From positions 1 to 64,000 of the forward strand of contig CAVQCA010000084.1 in assembly GCA_963710815.1 (NCBI GenBank): a stretch of DNA of 64,000 nt, in the 5' to 3' direction. Shown here piece by piece: positions 30,031 to 39,169 of the stretch. Position 1 is the first letter of the stretch; each line of letters starts with the position of its first letter. The stretch comes from CAVQCA01 sp963710815 (GTDB taxonomy: Bacteria; Pseudomonadota; Gammaproteobacteria; UBA9214). Position numbers and translations under genes: made by a program. The notes under the pieces are model-generated. The model saw only the letters and a list, made by a program, of their open reading frames with translations, did not search any database and was not told the DNA's origin.

Positions 30031-30118
30031 TCCCCTCTCCCGGAGGGAGAGGGACAGGGAGAGGGGATCAACCTGGATTGAAGCCCCCTCACCCCAACCC
30101 TCTCCCGGAGGGAGAGGG
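30031..30118. repeat. Twin CCTCTCCCGGAGGGAGAGG hairpins
   Basis: Two perfect palindromes around CTCTCCCGGAGGGAGAG, at 30031-30054 and 30098-30118, after the gspN stop. Related arms occur at about 11595 and 45806. They may stop transcription of the gsp operon. The rest of the 350-bp gap to 30336 shows no gene. Confidence 0.65.
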
Positions 30119-30336
30119 GGAGTGGGTAGTTCTACCCACAAATTTTTCTGTAGAGTCAAACATATGTGGTGTCTGTCACGGCAAGCCGCTTTGAGAAAAC
30201 AGTATTTCTATATGGCGCGCCTAAAATACCGGGGTTTTCGACGCAAGAGCTGGCGCTTGCGTCTTTCGGGTATGCCCGTGAACATCCGCACCGGCTGTCA
30301 TACAGGATCTTCCAGTAAGCGTTTAAAATAATCCCG

Positions 30337-31878
30337 ATGGATTCCTGGTCACTCAGTACACCCGAACAGCATCATTACAACGATCCGACGGTGGAGCGTG
30401 ATGTCGAACGCCTGCGCGAATGGCTGACCAACCTGCCCTTGATGGACGTGGCCAAGACGGTGCGCCTTGTGCAAGGCGCACTCGATTCCCTGAATCAGCA
30501 GCAGCTGGAGCCTGAAACGCGTTACCCGTTACTGGAGGTTTTCCGCCACACGGTCGAACGCCTGTATGTCACCGTGGATCCGTTGTACATCCGGCAGCTC
30601 AATCTGGGCAAGTCACAACGGGAAAACGTCACGAGCAGCATCGAACAGTTGCTGCTGGCCATGGCCGGTGGCTACAAGATCATCATCAGAGCGCTGTATG
30701 AACCCGCCGTTCGCCAGCCGCCCCCTGATCTGTTCGGTCTGGCGATCAGCCGCGCCATGGATCAACTGGGGTATGCGTTACTCGACAGCTATCGCTACTA
30801 TCGTTCCGTGCCGGAAGCGCTGTTTGCCGAGTTGCACCAGCTTTATCGTTATGCGCGCTACTTCGGTCTGCTGGCGGTGACCGCCGCCGATCAGGGCGCC
30901 GGACAATCGCCCGGGATCGCCGACAGTTACCATGCCATCCTGCTGCTTTCGCTGACCGACCCGTCCCGGCTGGCGGAGGGCGAGGTGGGCCTGCTCTATG
31001 GCATCCTGAGGCAGCATGCCGGGAAGTGCTGCATCACCCAGGGCAGTCACTGGTCGGACGATCCTGGCGGACTGTACCAGATCGATCTTGGAAGCGATGC
31101 CCCTCCCTGGCCCTGTACACGGCCGGGACAGCAGGCGGCGGCTGCGCGGGAACCTTATTTGCTGGATGCGCGTGAGGCGCTGCGCGCTATCCGGGAGCAG
31201 CTGGAACTCACGCCGGCCAAGGTGCGCAGGCAGAGTCCGGAGGCTGTGCTGCTGCGGCTGCTGCAGCCGGACGATGCGATTGCGAGGCAGAATCGTGAAC
31301 CGCGCCACCCGGACAGTCGCGGTACCCGCCTGATTGCGGGGCTGAATGCCATCCATAGCTTCCTGCGGGAGGCACTCACGGCGGGAAGGAAGGCCGTGGA
31401 AGACGCGGGTGTCGACGCCGCGGTCAGACCCTCTCCCTGCCGCATCGTCGACACCAGCAACAACGGCCTGCGGCTGGTCTGGGAGGAAGGCTGCGCCGGT
31501 GACGTACGTGTGGGTGACTTGCTGGGCATCGTCGAGGACGGTCGTCGCCTGCGGCTGGCCATTGCCCGCTCGGTTCAGATCCACCGGGAGGCAGGTATGG
31601 AACTTGGCGTTCAGAAACTGCACGGCAGCGGTGGACCGGTTTACTGCCATACACCGGCAGACGATGAGGCAGAGGAGATCTGCGCCCTGTTTATGCCGGC
31701 CAGCGAGGAGGAGGGTGTGGCGGCAACCCTGATCATGGCAAAGGGCTTCTATGAAGCGGGCCGACGCCTGCTGATCAACAGCTCCGGCAGGGAGGTGCGC
31801 GCCCGCGCCGGACGCAATGTTTCCGACAGCCCGGAGTTCGATCGATTCGAATTTGCCGCGGATGATTGGGGAAAGTGA
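30337..31878 (+). CDS. Large protein with C-terminal PilZ-like domain
   Basis: 513 residues, soluble. Residues about 1-330 are helical and unrecognised. Near 366-430 the order CRIVDTSNNGLRLVW, RVGDLLGIVEDGRRLRLAIARSV and GMELGVQKL resembles a PilZ beta barrel; DTSNNG (372-377) fits the D/NxSxxG c-di-GMP motif, but the upstream RxxxR is imperfect (RPSPCR). It may be a cyclic-di-GMP effector or a degenerate PilZ. The position next to the type II secretion operon is suggestive only. Confidence 0.6.
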   Translation: MDSWSLSTPEQHHYNDPTVERDVERLREWLTNLPLMDVAKTVRLVQGALDSLNQQQLEPETRYPLLEVFRHTVERLYVTVDPLYIRQLNLGKSQRENVTSSIEQLLLAMAGGYKIIIRALYEPAVRQPPPDLFGLAISRAMDQLGYALLDSYRYYRSVPEALFAELHQLYRYARYFGLLAVTAADQGAGQSPGIADSYHAILLLSLTDPSRLAEGEVGLLYGILRQHAGKCCITQGSHWSDDPGGLYQIDLGSDAPPWPCTRPGQQAAAAREPYLLDAREALRAIREQLELTPAKVRRQSPEAVLLRLLQPDDAIARQNREPRHPDSRGTRLIAGLNAIHSFLREALTAGRKAVEDAGVDAAVRPSPCRIVDTSNNGLRLVWEEGCAGDVRVGDLLGIVEDGRRLRLAIARSVQIHREAGMELGVQKLHGSGGPVYCHTPADDEAEEICALFMPASEEEGVAATLIMAKGFYEAGRRLLINSSGREVRARAGRNVSDSPEFDRFEFAADDWGK

Positions 31879-31889
31879 GAAGGAATTAA

Positions 31890-31938
31890 GTGAGAAGTGA
31901 GAAGTAATAGGTGAGAGGTAAGAAGTGAGTAGTGAGAA
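31890..31938. repeat. GTGAGAA heptad array, 7 units
   Basis: Seven consecutive 7-bp units (GTGAGAA, GTGAGAA, GTAATAG, GTGAGAG, GTAAGAA, GTGAGTA, GTGAGAA) just after the PilZ-like gene and left of the palindromic core at 31948. Confidence 0.8.
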
Positions 31939-31947
31939 GGCTATTCA

Positions 31948-32130
31948 ATGGCCACGGAAACACACGGAAAAAATCAATACGAGACAATAATACCAGGGCG
32001 TGGGAAGTGAAAATCATATATAGGAATCCTGTCTTCGCGCTTGCCCATGCCGGCCCGGATGTATGGAAATGAACCAAACAGAGGAATTATTTTTATTTTT
32101 TCCGTGTTCTTCCGTGGATTCCGTGGCCAT
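31948..32130. repeat. CCACGGAAN palindromic element, subfamily B, inverted
   Basis: Arms ATGGCCACGG at 31948 and CCGTGGCCAT ending at 32130. The interior is the reverse complement of the subfamily B interior (GAACCAAACAGAGGAATTAT), so the element inserts in both orientations. Heptad arrays flank it on both sides in inverse orientation. Confidence 0.8.
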
Positions 32131-32153
32131 CGAATCTGTATCCCCTATCACCC

Positions 32154-32195
32154 CTCACTCTTCACCTCTCACCTATTACTTCTCACCTCTCACTT
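32154..32195. repeat. CTCACCT/TTCTCAC heptad array, 6 units
   Basis: Six 7-bp units (CTCACTC, TTCACCT, CTCACCT, ATTACTT, CTCACCT, CTCACTT), mirror image of the array at 31890, 20 bases before the ykgJ-family start. Confidence 0.8.
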
Positions 32196-32215
32196 TATTT
32201 TGATATGCTGGCGCC

Positions 32216-32632
32216 ATGGAAAAGCACATACCCATCGATATCCGAATCACGCCGGAAAACAAGTGCGGCTTCTGCACCAATTCGAAGTGCTGTACCTATA
32301 TCACCGAGCAACTCGCCACCCCGCGTTCGATGCGCGACTTCGATCATATGTTGTGGCAGTTGTCACACAAGGACGTGCAGGCCTACAAGGACGAGGACGG
32401 CTGGTTTCTGCTGGTGAACAATCCCTGCACGCATCTGCAGCATGACGGGCGTTGCGGCATCTACGACGACAGACCCCGTATCTGCCGCGAATATACCAAT
32501 GATTACTGCGAGTACGACGAGCCGGCCGAGAAGGGATTCGAGATCTTCTTTGACGGCTACGACTCCCTGCTCCGCTATGTCCGCAAGCGCTTCAAGACCT
32601 GGGGCCAGTACGTGACGAGCCGCGACAGCTAG
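32216..32632 (+). CDS. YkgJ-family cysteine-cluster protein
   Basis: 138 residues with the CxxCxxCC-type cluster: Cys17, Cys20, Cys25, Cys26, then NPCTHL and CGIYDDRPRICREY, which supply further ligands. The family probably binds iron or zinc; the role is not established. ATG 32216 is the first codon of the conserved region. Confidence 0.85.
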   Translation: MEKHIPIDIRITPENKCGFCTNSKCCTYITEQLATPRSMRDFDHMLWQLSHKDVQAYKDEDGWFLLVNNPCTHLQHDGRCGIYDDRPRICREYTNDYCEYDEPAEKGFEIFFDGYDSLLRYVRKRFKTWGQYVTSRDS

Positions 32633-32676
32633 AGTTTGTGGCGCTGCACTAAGTGTTCAACTGCGAATAATGGCTA

Positions 32677-32884
32677 ATGGCCACGGAATCCACGGAAAAC
32701 ACGGAAAAATAAATCGTGAAAACACTAAATGTGCAAAAACTGTACACGCATCCTGTCATACAGGGATGTGACACGTCAGCCTGAAGGACTACCCTGGCAG
32801 TCAATTTTCAAAATGGCATCAAATACACCCGCGGTTTTTATTTTAATTATTTTTTTCCGTGTTTTCCGTGGATTCCGTGGCCAT
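32677..32884. repeat. CCACGGAAN palindromic element, unique interior
   Basis: Arms ATGGCCACGGAATCCACGG (32677) and the complement ending at 32884. The interior is unlike subfamilies A and B. It fills the convergent gap between ykgJ and yrfG. Confidence 0.75.
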
Positions 32885-32963
32885 AAAGAAATTGCTTTAA
32901 AATGGACCAGGATGCATCGTGAATTATGCCGCGCTCACGGGCTTCCACGTCATGGGGGTTTCT

Positions 32964-33614
32964 TTAGGGCATGATCTCATCGAAGCCGTCGATCGCGGGG
33001 AATTCGCTGATTTCCCTGGGCGGGGAGCGGCTGTCCGGACGGCGTACCGCCAGCAGGTGGCGGATACCATAGCGGCGCGCCGTGCGCAGTACCGGAAGGC
33101 TGTCATCAACAAACAGGGTCGATTCCGGGTTGAAAGGTTCACGCTGGCCGAGTTCCCCCCAGAAGCGCAGATCCTCCTTCGGGTAGCCGAAATCGTGCGC
33201 ACAGACCATGGCGTCAAAATGGTTGTGCAGGCCGGTGCGCGCCATCTTCAGGGCCAGGCTTTTTGAATGCGCATTGGTGACCAGTACGGTGCGCTTGCCT
33301 GCGCTGCGCACACCGTCGAGAAATTCGAGGACGTGGCCGTGAACCGCAATCAGGTGGTCGATTTCCTCCTTGAGTGCGACGATGTCCAGACCAAGCTCAC
33401 GACTCCAGTATTCCACGCAGTACCATTCCATGGTGCCTTCCTTGTCACGGAACCTGGCGTAGAGCCGCGATTTCGCTGTGTCGAGATCCAGCCGGTTGGC
33501 CTGCGCATAGCGTGCGGGCACGAGTTCGCGCCAGAAATGATTGTCGAAGTGCAGGTCGAGCAGAGTGCCGTCCATATCGAGAAACACACTGTCGATTTCG
33601 TGCCATGGGATCAT
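32964..33614 (-). CDS. yrfG: HAD-type GMP/IMP nucleotidase
   Basis: 216 residues. HAD motif I DMDGTLLD (near residue 13), motif II VTNAH, motif III Lys in YPKEDL, motif IV VDDSLPVL. Length and the KEGTMEWYCVEYWSRELGLDI cap segment match YrfG, which dephosphorylates GMP and IMP. In many gammaproteobacteria it neighbours cysQ, as here (divergent). Confidence 0.9.
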   Translation of the reverse strand: MIPWHEIDSVFLDMDGTLLDLHFDNHFWRELVPARYAQANRLDLDTAKSRLYARFRDKEGTMEWYCVEYWSRELGLDIVALKEEIDHLIAVHGHVLEFLDGVRSAGKRTVLVTNAHSKSLALKMARTGLHNHFDAMVCAHDFGYPKEDLRFWGELGQREPFNPESTLFVDDSLPVLRTARRYGIRHLLAVRRPDSRSPPREISEFPAIDGFDEIMP

Positions 33615-33753
33615 AATCTGTGTAACATGCGTTGTGCGGCAAGCAATGTTAGCAGAGTATCAACCGGGCGGGTGCTTCCGGCAGAAGGCGGACAAGTTAG
33701 CCTGCGGCGTACAAAACAGCTGTCAGCATCCGCTTTCACCGGTAAAAACATCA

Positions 33754-33948
33754 TTGGCCACGGAATCACACGGAAATACACGGAAGATTTTTGTCAGGCA
33801 ACATCTGAAAAAGTCATTCCGGCGAAAGCGGGAATTCAGGTCGTACAGCATTAGTGAGGTAATGGCTCCCGCTTTCACGGGGATGACAGATCTGGTTATA
33901 CCTTCCTTGAAAATATTTCCGTGTATTTCCGTGTGATTCCGTGGCCAT
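33754..33948. repeat. CCACGGAAN palindrome with an internal GTCATTCC repeat
   Basis: Arms TTGGCCACGGAATCACACGG (33754) and complement ending 33948. Inside, 33813-33888 is an imperfect palindrome from GTCATTCCGGCGAAAGCGGG to CCCGCTTTCACGGGGATGAC, the common GTCATTCC-type repeat of proteobacteria. It lies between divergent yrfG and cysQ. Confidence 0.7.
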
Positions 33949-34047
33949 AGAGGAGCTTTTAAGATTTAAGTGTAGTCGGTGCTGGTCCGGTGCGTGTCGA
34001 ATCCCATTTGTTCCCCGACGCAGTAACGGCACAAAGAGGAAAGAAAA

Positions 34048-34860
34048 ATGAATCCAAACGAAATCAGCGTAGACCCGTGCGCCCTGCTTGAACCCGTTAC
34101 CCGACTTGCGCGGGAGGCGGCTCAGAAGATACTTGCGATCTACGACAGCGAGTTCGCGGTCGAGGAAAAGGCGGACCGTTCCCCGCTGACCGAGGCGGAC
34201 CTGGCCTCGCACAACGCCATTATCGCCGGTCTGGAGGAGCTGACTCCGGGGCTGCCAGTCCTGTCGGAGGAATCCTCGCAACTGCCCTATGCCCAGCGCT
34301 CACTCTGGCAGCGCTACTGGCTGGTCGATCCGCTGGATGGCACACGGGAGTTCATCAAGCGCAACGGCGAATTCACCGTCAATATCGCACTGATCGAGGG
34401 CGGCGTGCCGGTGGTGGGCGTGGTGCAGGTTCCGGTCAGCGGCGTGTGTTATTTCGCCTGTCGCGGCCAGGGGGCCTACAAGGAGGAGCCCGGACGGGGC
34501 GCGCGGCCGATCAGTGTGCGCAAGCTTTCGGAAGGTCCGGTGATGGTCGTGGGCAGCCGTTCACATCGCGGCGATTCACTCAACCGTTTCCTGGAAAATC
34601 TGGGTGAGCATGAGATGGTCGGCATGGGCAGTTCACTGAAACTGTGCCTCGTCGCGGAGGGAATCGCCGACATCTATCCGCGGCTGGGGCTCACCTCCGA
34701 GTGGGATACCGCCGCGGCGCAATGCGTGGTCGAGCAGGCGGGCGGTCATGTCACCGATACGGACATGCAACCGTTGCGCTACAACACCAAGGATTCCCTG
34801 CTGAATCCCCATTTCCTGGTGTTCGGCGACGAAAGCCGCGACTGGTCCGGCTATCTCTGA
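34048..34860 (+). CDS. cysQ: 3'(2'),5'-bisphosphate nucleotidase
   Basis: 270 residues, FIG phosphatase superfamily. It removes the 3'-phosphate from PAP made in sulfate assimilation. Metal-binding motifs: SEES near 73, DPLDGTREFI near 94, and SEWDTAAAQCVVEQAGG near 210. An AGAGGAAAG site precedes ATG 34048. Confidence 0.95.
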   Translation: MNPNEISVDPCALLEPVTRLAREAAQKILAIYDSEFAVEEKADRSPLTEADLASHNAIIAGLEELTPGLPVLSEESSQLPYAQRSLWQRYWLVDPLDGTREFIKRNGEFTVNIALIEGGVPVVGVVQVPVSGVCYFACRGQGAYKEEPGRGARPISVRKLSEGPVMVVGSRSHRGDSLNRFLENLGEHEMVGMGSSLKLCLVAEGIADIYPRLGLTSEWDTAAAQCVVEQAGGHVTDTDMQPLRYNTKDSLLNPHFLVFGDESRDWSGYL

Positions 34861-34883
34861 AAAAAGAAAATGGGGACAGACCC

Positions 34884-35072
34884 GAATGGCACTTGCTTAG
34901 GCTGGTATGCCATCGATGTAGGGTGGGTTAGGCACGTCGTTTGTGCCGTAACCCACCAAGCTGTGCCGATAGGCACGCATTAAAAGAGTGCGTAGTGTTG
35001 CTACGCAACGCTTGGTGGGTTACGCAAAAAACGCTAACCCACCCTACATTACGGCTTAAGTAAGCGCCATTC
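34884..35072. mobile_element. IS4-end element with GTAGGGTGGGT core, second copy
   Basis: Same element as 24078-24274 in opposite orientation. The symmetry continues outside the IS4-type ends: GAAAATGGGGACAGACCC on the left and its exact complement on the right, so the full palindrome spans about 34867-35090. It fills the convergent gap cysQ/vanZ and could act as a terminator. Confidence 0.75.
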
Positions 35073-35100
35073 GGGTCTGTCCCCATTTTCTTTCCGGTGC

Positions 35101-35484
35101 TCATTCGGGTTTTCTAAGGCGTAAATTGATGAAATAGTACAATAAGCCCACGCCGATCATCCCTCCCACCGCATCGGCCATAAGGTCGTGGATATCCGCT
35201 GTCCGGCCGGGGATAAAATGCTGGTGAAATTCATCCAGTCCCCCGTAGATAACCACCAGGACGACGGCAAGTACGATCTGGAACAGGCGGTAGCCCTCCA
35301 CCGTGCTCTTCATGGAGCCCAGCGTGAAAAAACCGAGTATGCCGTAAACGATGGCATGGACAAGCTTGTCCGTGTTGAAGACCAACCGTGGAACATCCAC
35401 GCCGGGGATCTGTGACAGGCAGAAAATCACGATCGCCCAGACAATGGCGGCCGGCAGGAAGTAGTTACGCAGATTATCTATCAT
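35101..35484 (-). CDS. VanZ-like family membrane protein
   Basis: 127 residues, four membrane helices. LSQIPGVDVP, DKLVHAIVYGILGF and GGLDEFHQHFIPGRTADIHDLMADAVGG carry the acidic/His motif of the VanZ family. Function unknown. VanZ-like genes often accompany exopolysaccharide clusters, and one begins 290 bases upstream. Confidence 0.85.
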   Translation of the reverse strand: MIDNLRNYFLPAAIVWAIVIFCLSQIPGVDVPRLVFNTDKLVHAIVYGILGFFTLGSMKSTVEGYRLFQIVLAVVLVVIYGGLDEFHQHFIPGRTADIHDLMADAVGGMIGVGLLYYFINLRLRKPE

Positions 35485-35559
35485 GGTCTTTCCGGGATTG
35501 CTGTAAACACGCTACGAATAGCCCCATGGCAATTGAATTGCATCTTACCCCTCACCTAT

Positions 35560-35718
35560 GAATGGCACTTGGTTAAGGCCAAAGCCCGATAAATGGCCAC
35601 GGAATCCACGGAATCCACGGAAGACACAGAATTTATCCGTGAATATTCCGTGTTTTTCCGTGTGCTTCCGTGGCCATTTATTTTTTTAATGACGATATCC
35701 CTTAAGTAAGCGCCATTC
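35560..35718. mobile_element. IS4-end short element with CCACGGAAN core
   Basis: Left end GAATGGCACTTGGTTAAGG, right end CTTAAGTAAGCGCCATTC; core at 35593-35677 with a duplicated CCACGGAAT unit. A further diverged right end (CTTAACCAGACACCCTTCC) follows, as at 5590, which suggests an older nested copy. A heptad array (about 35757-35795) runs to the galE stop. Confidence 0.7.
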
Positions 35719-35775
35719 GCCATAGAGGGGGGTAATCAGTCTTAACCAGACACCCTTCCTCTTACCTATTACTTC

Positions 35776-36768
35776 TCACTTCTCACTACTCACTTCTTTC
35801 CGGTGCCAGTCCCAGGCGGTGCGGATTATTTCATCGAGGCGCTCGTAGCGCGGCTTCCATCCCAGTTCGCTGCGAATCCGGCTCGAGTCGGCGATGAGGA
35901 TGGCCGGATCGCCGGCACGGCGTTCCGCGACCAGGACCGGGATCGGGTGGCCGGTGATCTCCCGCGCGGTATCGATGACCTGCCTGACGGAATACCCGGT
36001 GCTGTTGCCCAGGTTATAGGTCGTATTGCCGCTGCCCCCCAGCAGCGCTTCCAGCGCCAGCAGATGCGCCCGGGTGAGGTCGGAGACATGGACATAGTCG
36101 CGCAGGCAGGTGCCGTCCGGTGTGGGGTAATCCTCGCCGAAGATGCTGATCGCCTCGCGCTCGCCGGTGGCCACCTGGAGCACCAGTGGGATCAGGTGGG
36201 TTTCGGGCTGGTGGCGTTCTCCGATGGTCCCGCCGGCGTCCGCTCCCGCGGCGTTGAAATAGCGCAGGATGCTGAAGCTCGGACCGGAGGCCGCGCTGAC
36301 ATCGGCAAGCAGGCGCTCCACCGCGAGCTTGGTCGCGCCATACGGGTTGGTGGGTGTACAGGTATGTGTCTCGGTGATTGGGGTCTGCCGTGGTTCGCCG
36401 TAGACCGCGGCGGTGGAGGAAAAGATGAAATGCCGGATCCCGTGCCGCTGCATCGACTCGAGCAGGGTGAGGGTGTTGGCGACGTTGTTGCGCCAGTACG
36501 CCAGCGGTTTTTCCACCGATTCCCCGACCAGCGACCAGGCGGCAAAGTGCATGACCGTCTTGACGGGGTAGCGGGTGAAGACCCTGTCGAGATCGGCGGG
36601 GTTGCCGAGGTCACCCTCCACGAAGTCACCGCCGGCGATCGAATCGCGGTGCCCGCGGGAAAGGTTGTCCAGCGTGATGACGGGGTAACCGGCGCGTATC
36701 AGGTCAAGCACCATGTGTGAGCCGATATAACCGGCGCCGCCGATAACCAGGATAGCGGGTCTGTTCAT
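35776..36768 (-). CDS. galE: UDP-glucose 4-epimerase
   Basis: 330 residues, extended SDR. GGAGYIGSHM binds NAD; SSTAAVYG and YGATKLAVE supply the catalytic Ser/Tyr/Lys; LRYFNAAGAD is typical for GalE. It probably supplies UDP-galactose for the exopolysaccharide made by the genes upstream on the same strand. Confidence 0.95.
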   Translation of the reverse strand: MNRPAILVIGGAGYIGSHMVLDLIRAGYPVITLDNLSRGHRDSIAGGDFVEGDLGNPADLDRVFTRYPVKTVMHFAAWSLVGESVEKPLAYWRNNVANTLTLLESMQRHGIRHFIFSSTAAVYGEPRQTPITETHTCTPTNPYGATKLAVERLLADVSAASGPSFSILRYFNAAGADAGGTIGERHQPETHLIPLVLQVATGEREAISIFGEDYPTPDGTCLRDYVHVSDLTRAHLLALEALLGGSGNTTYNLGNSTGYSVRQVIDTAREITGHPIPVLVAERRAGDPAILIADSSRIRSELGWKPRYERLDEIIRTAWDWHRKEVSSEK

Positions 36769-36867
36769 GTTAAGCGTTCCTCAATACCGGCGCAGGGGAT
36801 ATCTCATACCCATAGTTTTCTCTCCGACCGGACCAGCAGCCGGGCAATGCGGCCCCTGAGGATGCGG

Positions 36868-38046
36868 TTACCAGTAGGATTCTTTTTTTTTTGATATGTC
36901 CGGTCCGGGATAGCTCGCGGGCCAGGACGGTTCGCGGGTTTCCGGCGCCGTTTTTGCTGCTTCGAAGTCCCGGTCAGTCCCCATGGTGCGAACATCGCCG
37001 GCGCTCACCGTTTCCGTGGGAGGCGGGATCGACGCTGGTGCCTTGACATCCGGGGTAGGGGGCTCCCGAAGAGCTGCTGTTGTCGCGTCGGTATCGGTGG
37101 CTTTCGTCGCCGGTTGCGACCACTCTTGTGTGCTGGCGTCCGGGGGTCCATCGCCCGCGCCGGCGCCGGTGGCTTTCGTCGCCGGATTCGACGGGATGTC
37201 GGCAGGCTCTTCAGCTTCGGCGGGATGGAATGTCGGGAAGATCCCGCCGCGCTGCTTGTCGCGGGCCACGTCGGTGACCAGGGCAGTGGCGATCCGTTTC
37301 TGCTGCTCGGCATAGCCGTAGACGAGTATGGTGTCGCAGAGGAGATTGATGAGGCGGGGTACTCCGTTGGTGTAGCGATGGACGGCCCGGCAGGCGGCCT
37401 CGTCGAACAGCTGCGGATCGCCTCCCGCGATTTCCACGCGGTGACGGATATAGCCCTGCGTTTCCTCCTCCGACAAGGGTTCGAGATGGTAATCCACCGA
37501 GATGCGCTGGGCGAACTGGACCAGGTCAGGGCGGCGCAGGGTATCCCGCAATTCACGCTGCCCCACCAGAATGACCTGCAGCGCCTGGTCCTTGTCGGCG
37601 TTGACGTTGGACAGCATGCGCAGCTCTTCCAGCGTGTCGACGGCCATGTTCTGGGCCTCATCCACGATCAGCACCACGCGCCGGTTATGGGCGTATTCGT
37701 CGATGACGAAATCGACGAAGCGCCGGTACATCTCGGCCTTGCCGAGGTTGGCGTGTTCGAGGTTGTAGGCCAGCAGGATCCACTGCAGCAGTTCGCCGAA
37801 GGAACGGTGGGTGTTGGTGATCAGTCCCACGGTGTGTTCCCGGTCCATGTGGTCGAGCAGGTGGCGTATCAACGTGGTCTTGCCGGTGCCGATGTCCCCG
37901 CTGATGACCGTAAAGCCGGCCTGATTCATCAGGCCGTACTCCAGCAGGGTGAGCGCCATGCGGTGTTTGCCGCTCAGATAGAGGAACCCGGGGTCGGGCA
38001 GCAGCGTGAAGGGCTTTTCCCTGAGGTGATAGAAAGACCTGTACAT
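36868..38046 (-). CDS. XrtA/PEP-CTERM-system-type AAA ATPase (ExeA-like)
   Basis: 392 residues. Residues 1-270 are an ExeA/GspA-like ATPase: N-terminal FYHLREKPFTLLPDPGFLYLS (split by normal spacing), Walker A GDIGTGKTT, Walker B VVLIVDEAQN. The last 120 residues are a Pro/Ala/Thr-rich linker with a repeated PATKAT motif. Proteins of this kind are a marker of XrtA-type exopolysaccharide loci. It lies 15 bases after the kinase-like gene. Confidence 0.88.
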   Translation of the reverse strand: MYRSFYHLREKPFTLLPDPGFLYLSGKHRMALTLLEYGLMNQAGFTVISGDIGTGKTTLIRHLLDHMDREHTVGLITNTHRSFGELLQWILLAYNLEHANLGKAEMYRRFVDFVIDEYAHNRRVVLIVDEAQNMAVDTLEELRMLSNVNADKDQALQVILVGQRELRDTLRRPDLVQFAQRISVDYHLEPLSEEETQGYIRHRVEIAGGDPQLFDEAACRAVHRYTNGVPRLINLLCDTILVYGYAEQQKRIATALVTDVARDKQRGGIFPTFHPAEAEEPADIPSNPATKATGAGAGDGPPDASTQEWSQPATKATDTDATTAALREPPTPDVKAPASIPPPTETVSAGDVRTMGTDRDFEAAKTAPETREPSWPASYPGPDISKKKESYW

Positions 38047-38061
38047 GGAGACGTGTTACGT

Positions 38062-38856
38062 TCAGGCAATCCCGGGTTCGGCCTTGTTGAGTACCGTGCC
38101 CACGATGTTGGTGTTGCCGAGGAGCTCGACGGCGCGTTCGACGTCCTGTTTCTGCGTGAGCCCTTCCTCGATCACCAGCAGGGCGGCATCCACGTAGGGT
38201 GCGAAGGCCAGCGCATCCGCCGAGGTCAGGACCGGCGGGAGATCGAAGATGATGATGCGGCTGTGATAGCGGGATTTCATTTCCCTGACCAGCTCCGCCA
38301 TCTTTGGCGAATTCAGCATCTCCGCCGAATTGGCCAGCGGTTGGCCGGCCGGCAACAGCACCAGGTGCTCGACCCGGTTCGTTTGTATCAGCAGTTCCGG
38401 CAGCGGGGCGTCCCCGGTGAGGTAGTCGCTCAGGCCCTTGCGTCGGGAAAGACCGAGATGCTCCAGCATCCAGGGGTGACGCAGGTTGGCATCGACCAGC
38501 AGCACCGTGTAGTCGACCTCACGCGAAATGCTGATCGCCAGATTGATGGCCGTGAGCGTCTTGCCTTCCCCGCCGCCCGGGCTGGTGACGGCCAGCACAT
38601 TCCAGTGGTTTTCCTTGAAGCGCTGCAGGACCTGCGTGCGCAGGATACTGTAGGCCTCGGTGAATGCGCTCGGTGCGAGGCCGGTGACGATACGGTTTTC
38701 TCTCAACACGGCATCATCCAGGGTGATGAATTGGGTCTGGGCGGAAGGGGTATCGCCGGTCCCGGTTCCTGAAGCTGTGGCCTGGAAGGGTGAGCCGCCT
38801 TGCCTGATTGAGCGCTCCTGACGCGCCATTTCCAGTGCCTGTTTGATGCGTTCCAT
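38062..38856 (-). CDS. Tyrosine autokinase-like P-loop ATPase of the exopolysaccharide locus
   Basis: 264 residues. Walker A SPGGGEGKT, Walker A' VLLVDANLRHP and Walker B IIIFDLPPVL are the bacterial tyrosine-kinase set. No C-terminal Tyr cluster is present; the tail ends NKAEPGIA, as in XrtA-associated proteins. It is expected to act on the separate Wzz-like partner encoded upstream. Confidence 0.88.
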   Translation of the reverse strand: MERIKQALEMARQERSIRQGGSPFQATASGTGTGDTPSAQTQFITLDDAVLRENRIVTGLAPSAFTEAYSILRTQVLQRFKENHWNVLAVTSPGGGEGKTLTAINLAISISREVDYTVLLVDANLRHPWMLEHLGLSRRKGLSDYLTGDAPLPELLIQTNRVEHLVLLPAGQPLANSAEMLNSPKMAELVREMKSRYHSRIIIFDLPPVLTSADALAFAPYVDAALLVIEEGLTQKQDVERAVELLGNTNIVGTVLNKAEPGIA

Positions 38857-38948
38857 TATCAGTGGTTCCTGTGAATCTGTTCTATTTGTTTATATCTTAC
38901 CTGCCATTGGCAGTCACGCGCTGTTCGCGAAATGAAAGAAAATCTCAA

Positions 38949-39119
38949 ATGGCCACGGAATCCACGGAAGAACACGAAAAGATGAATATGCTTAAACCCA
39001 GATTGAAGCGTTGCTCGGATCAACAATACTTAACTCTATATGGGACCTGTAATAAAACCATACGTGTGGAGCGAATTTTTGAATATTTTTCCGTGTTCTT
39101 CCGTGGATTCCGTGGCCAT
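38949..39119. repeat. CCACGGAAN palindromic element inside the exopolysaccharide operon
   Basis: Arms ATGGCCACGGAATCCACGG (38949) and complement ending 39119. It separates the Wzz-like and kinase-like genes, which are normally adjacent, so the transcript must cross this hairpin or be broken there. Confidence 0.8.
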
Positions 39120-39169
39120 CCCGGTTTTATGTCTGGAATACTGCATCATTGTCGGTTCACGAGAATACC

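Noticed and set aside
35560..35718. Target duplication of the short element
   Set aside because: Flanking 11-mers do not match; the locus seems rearranged.
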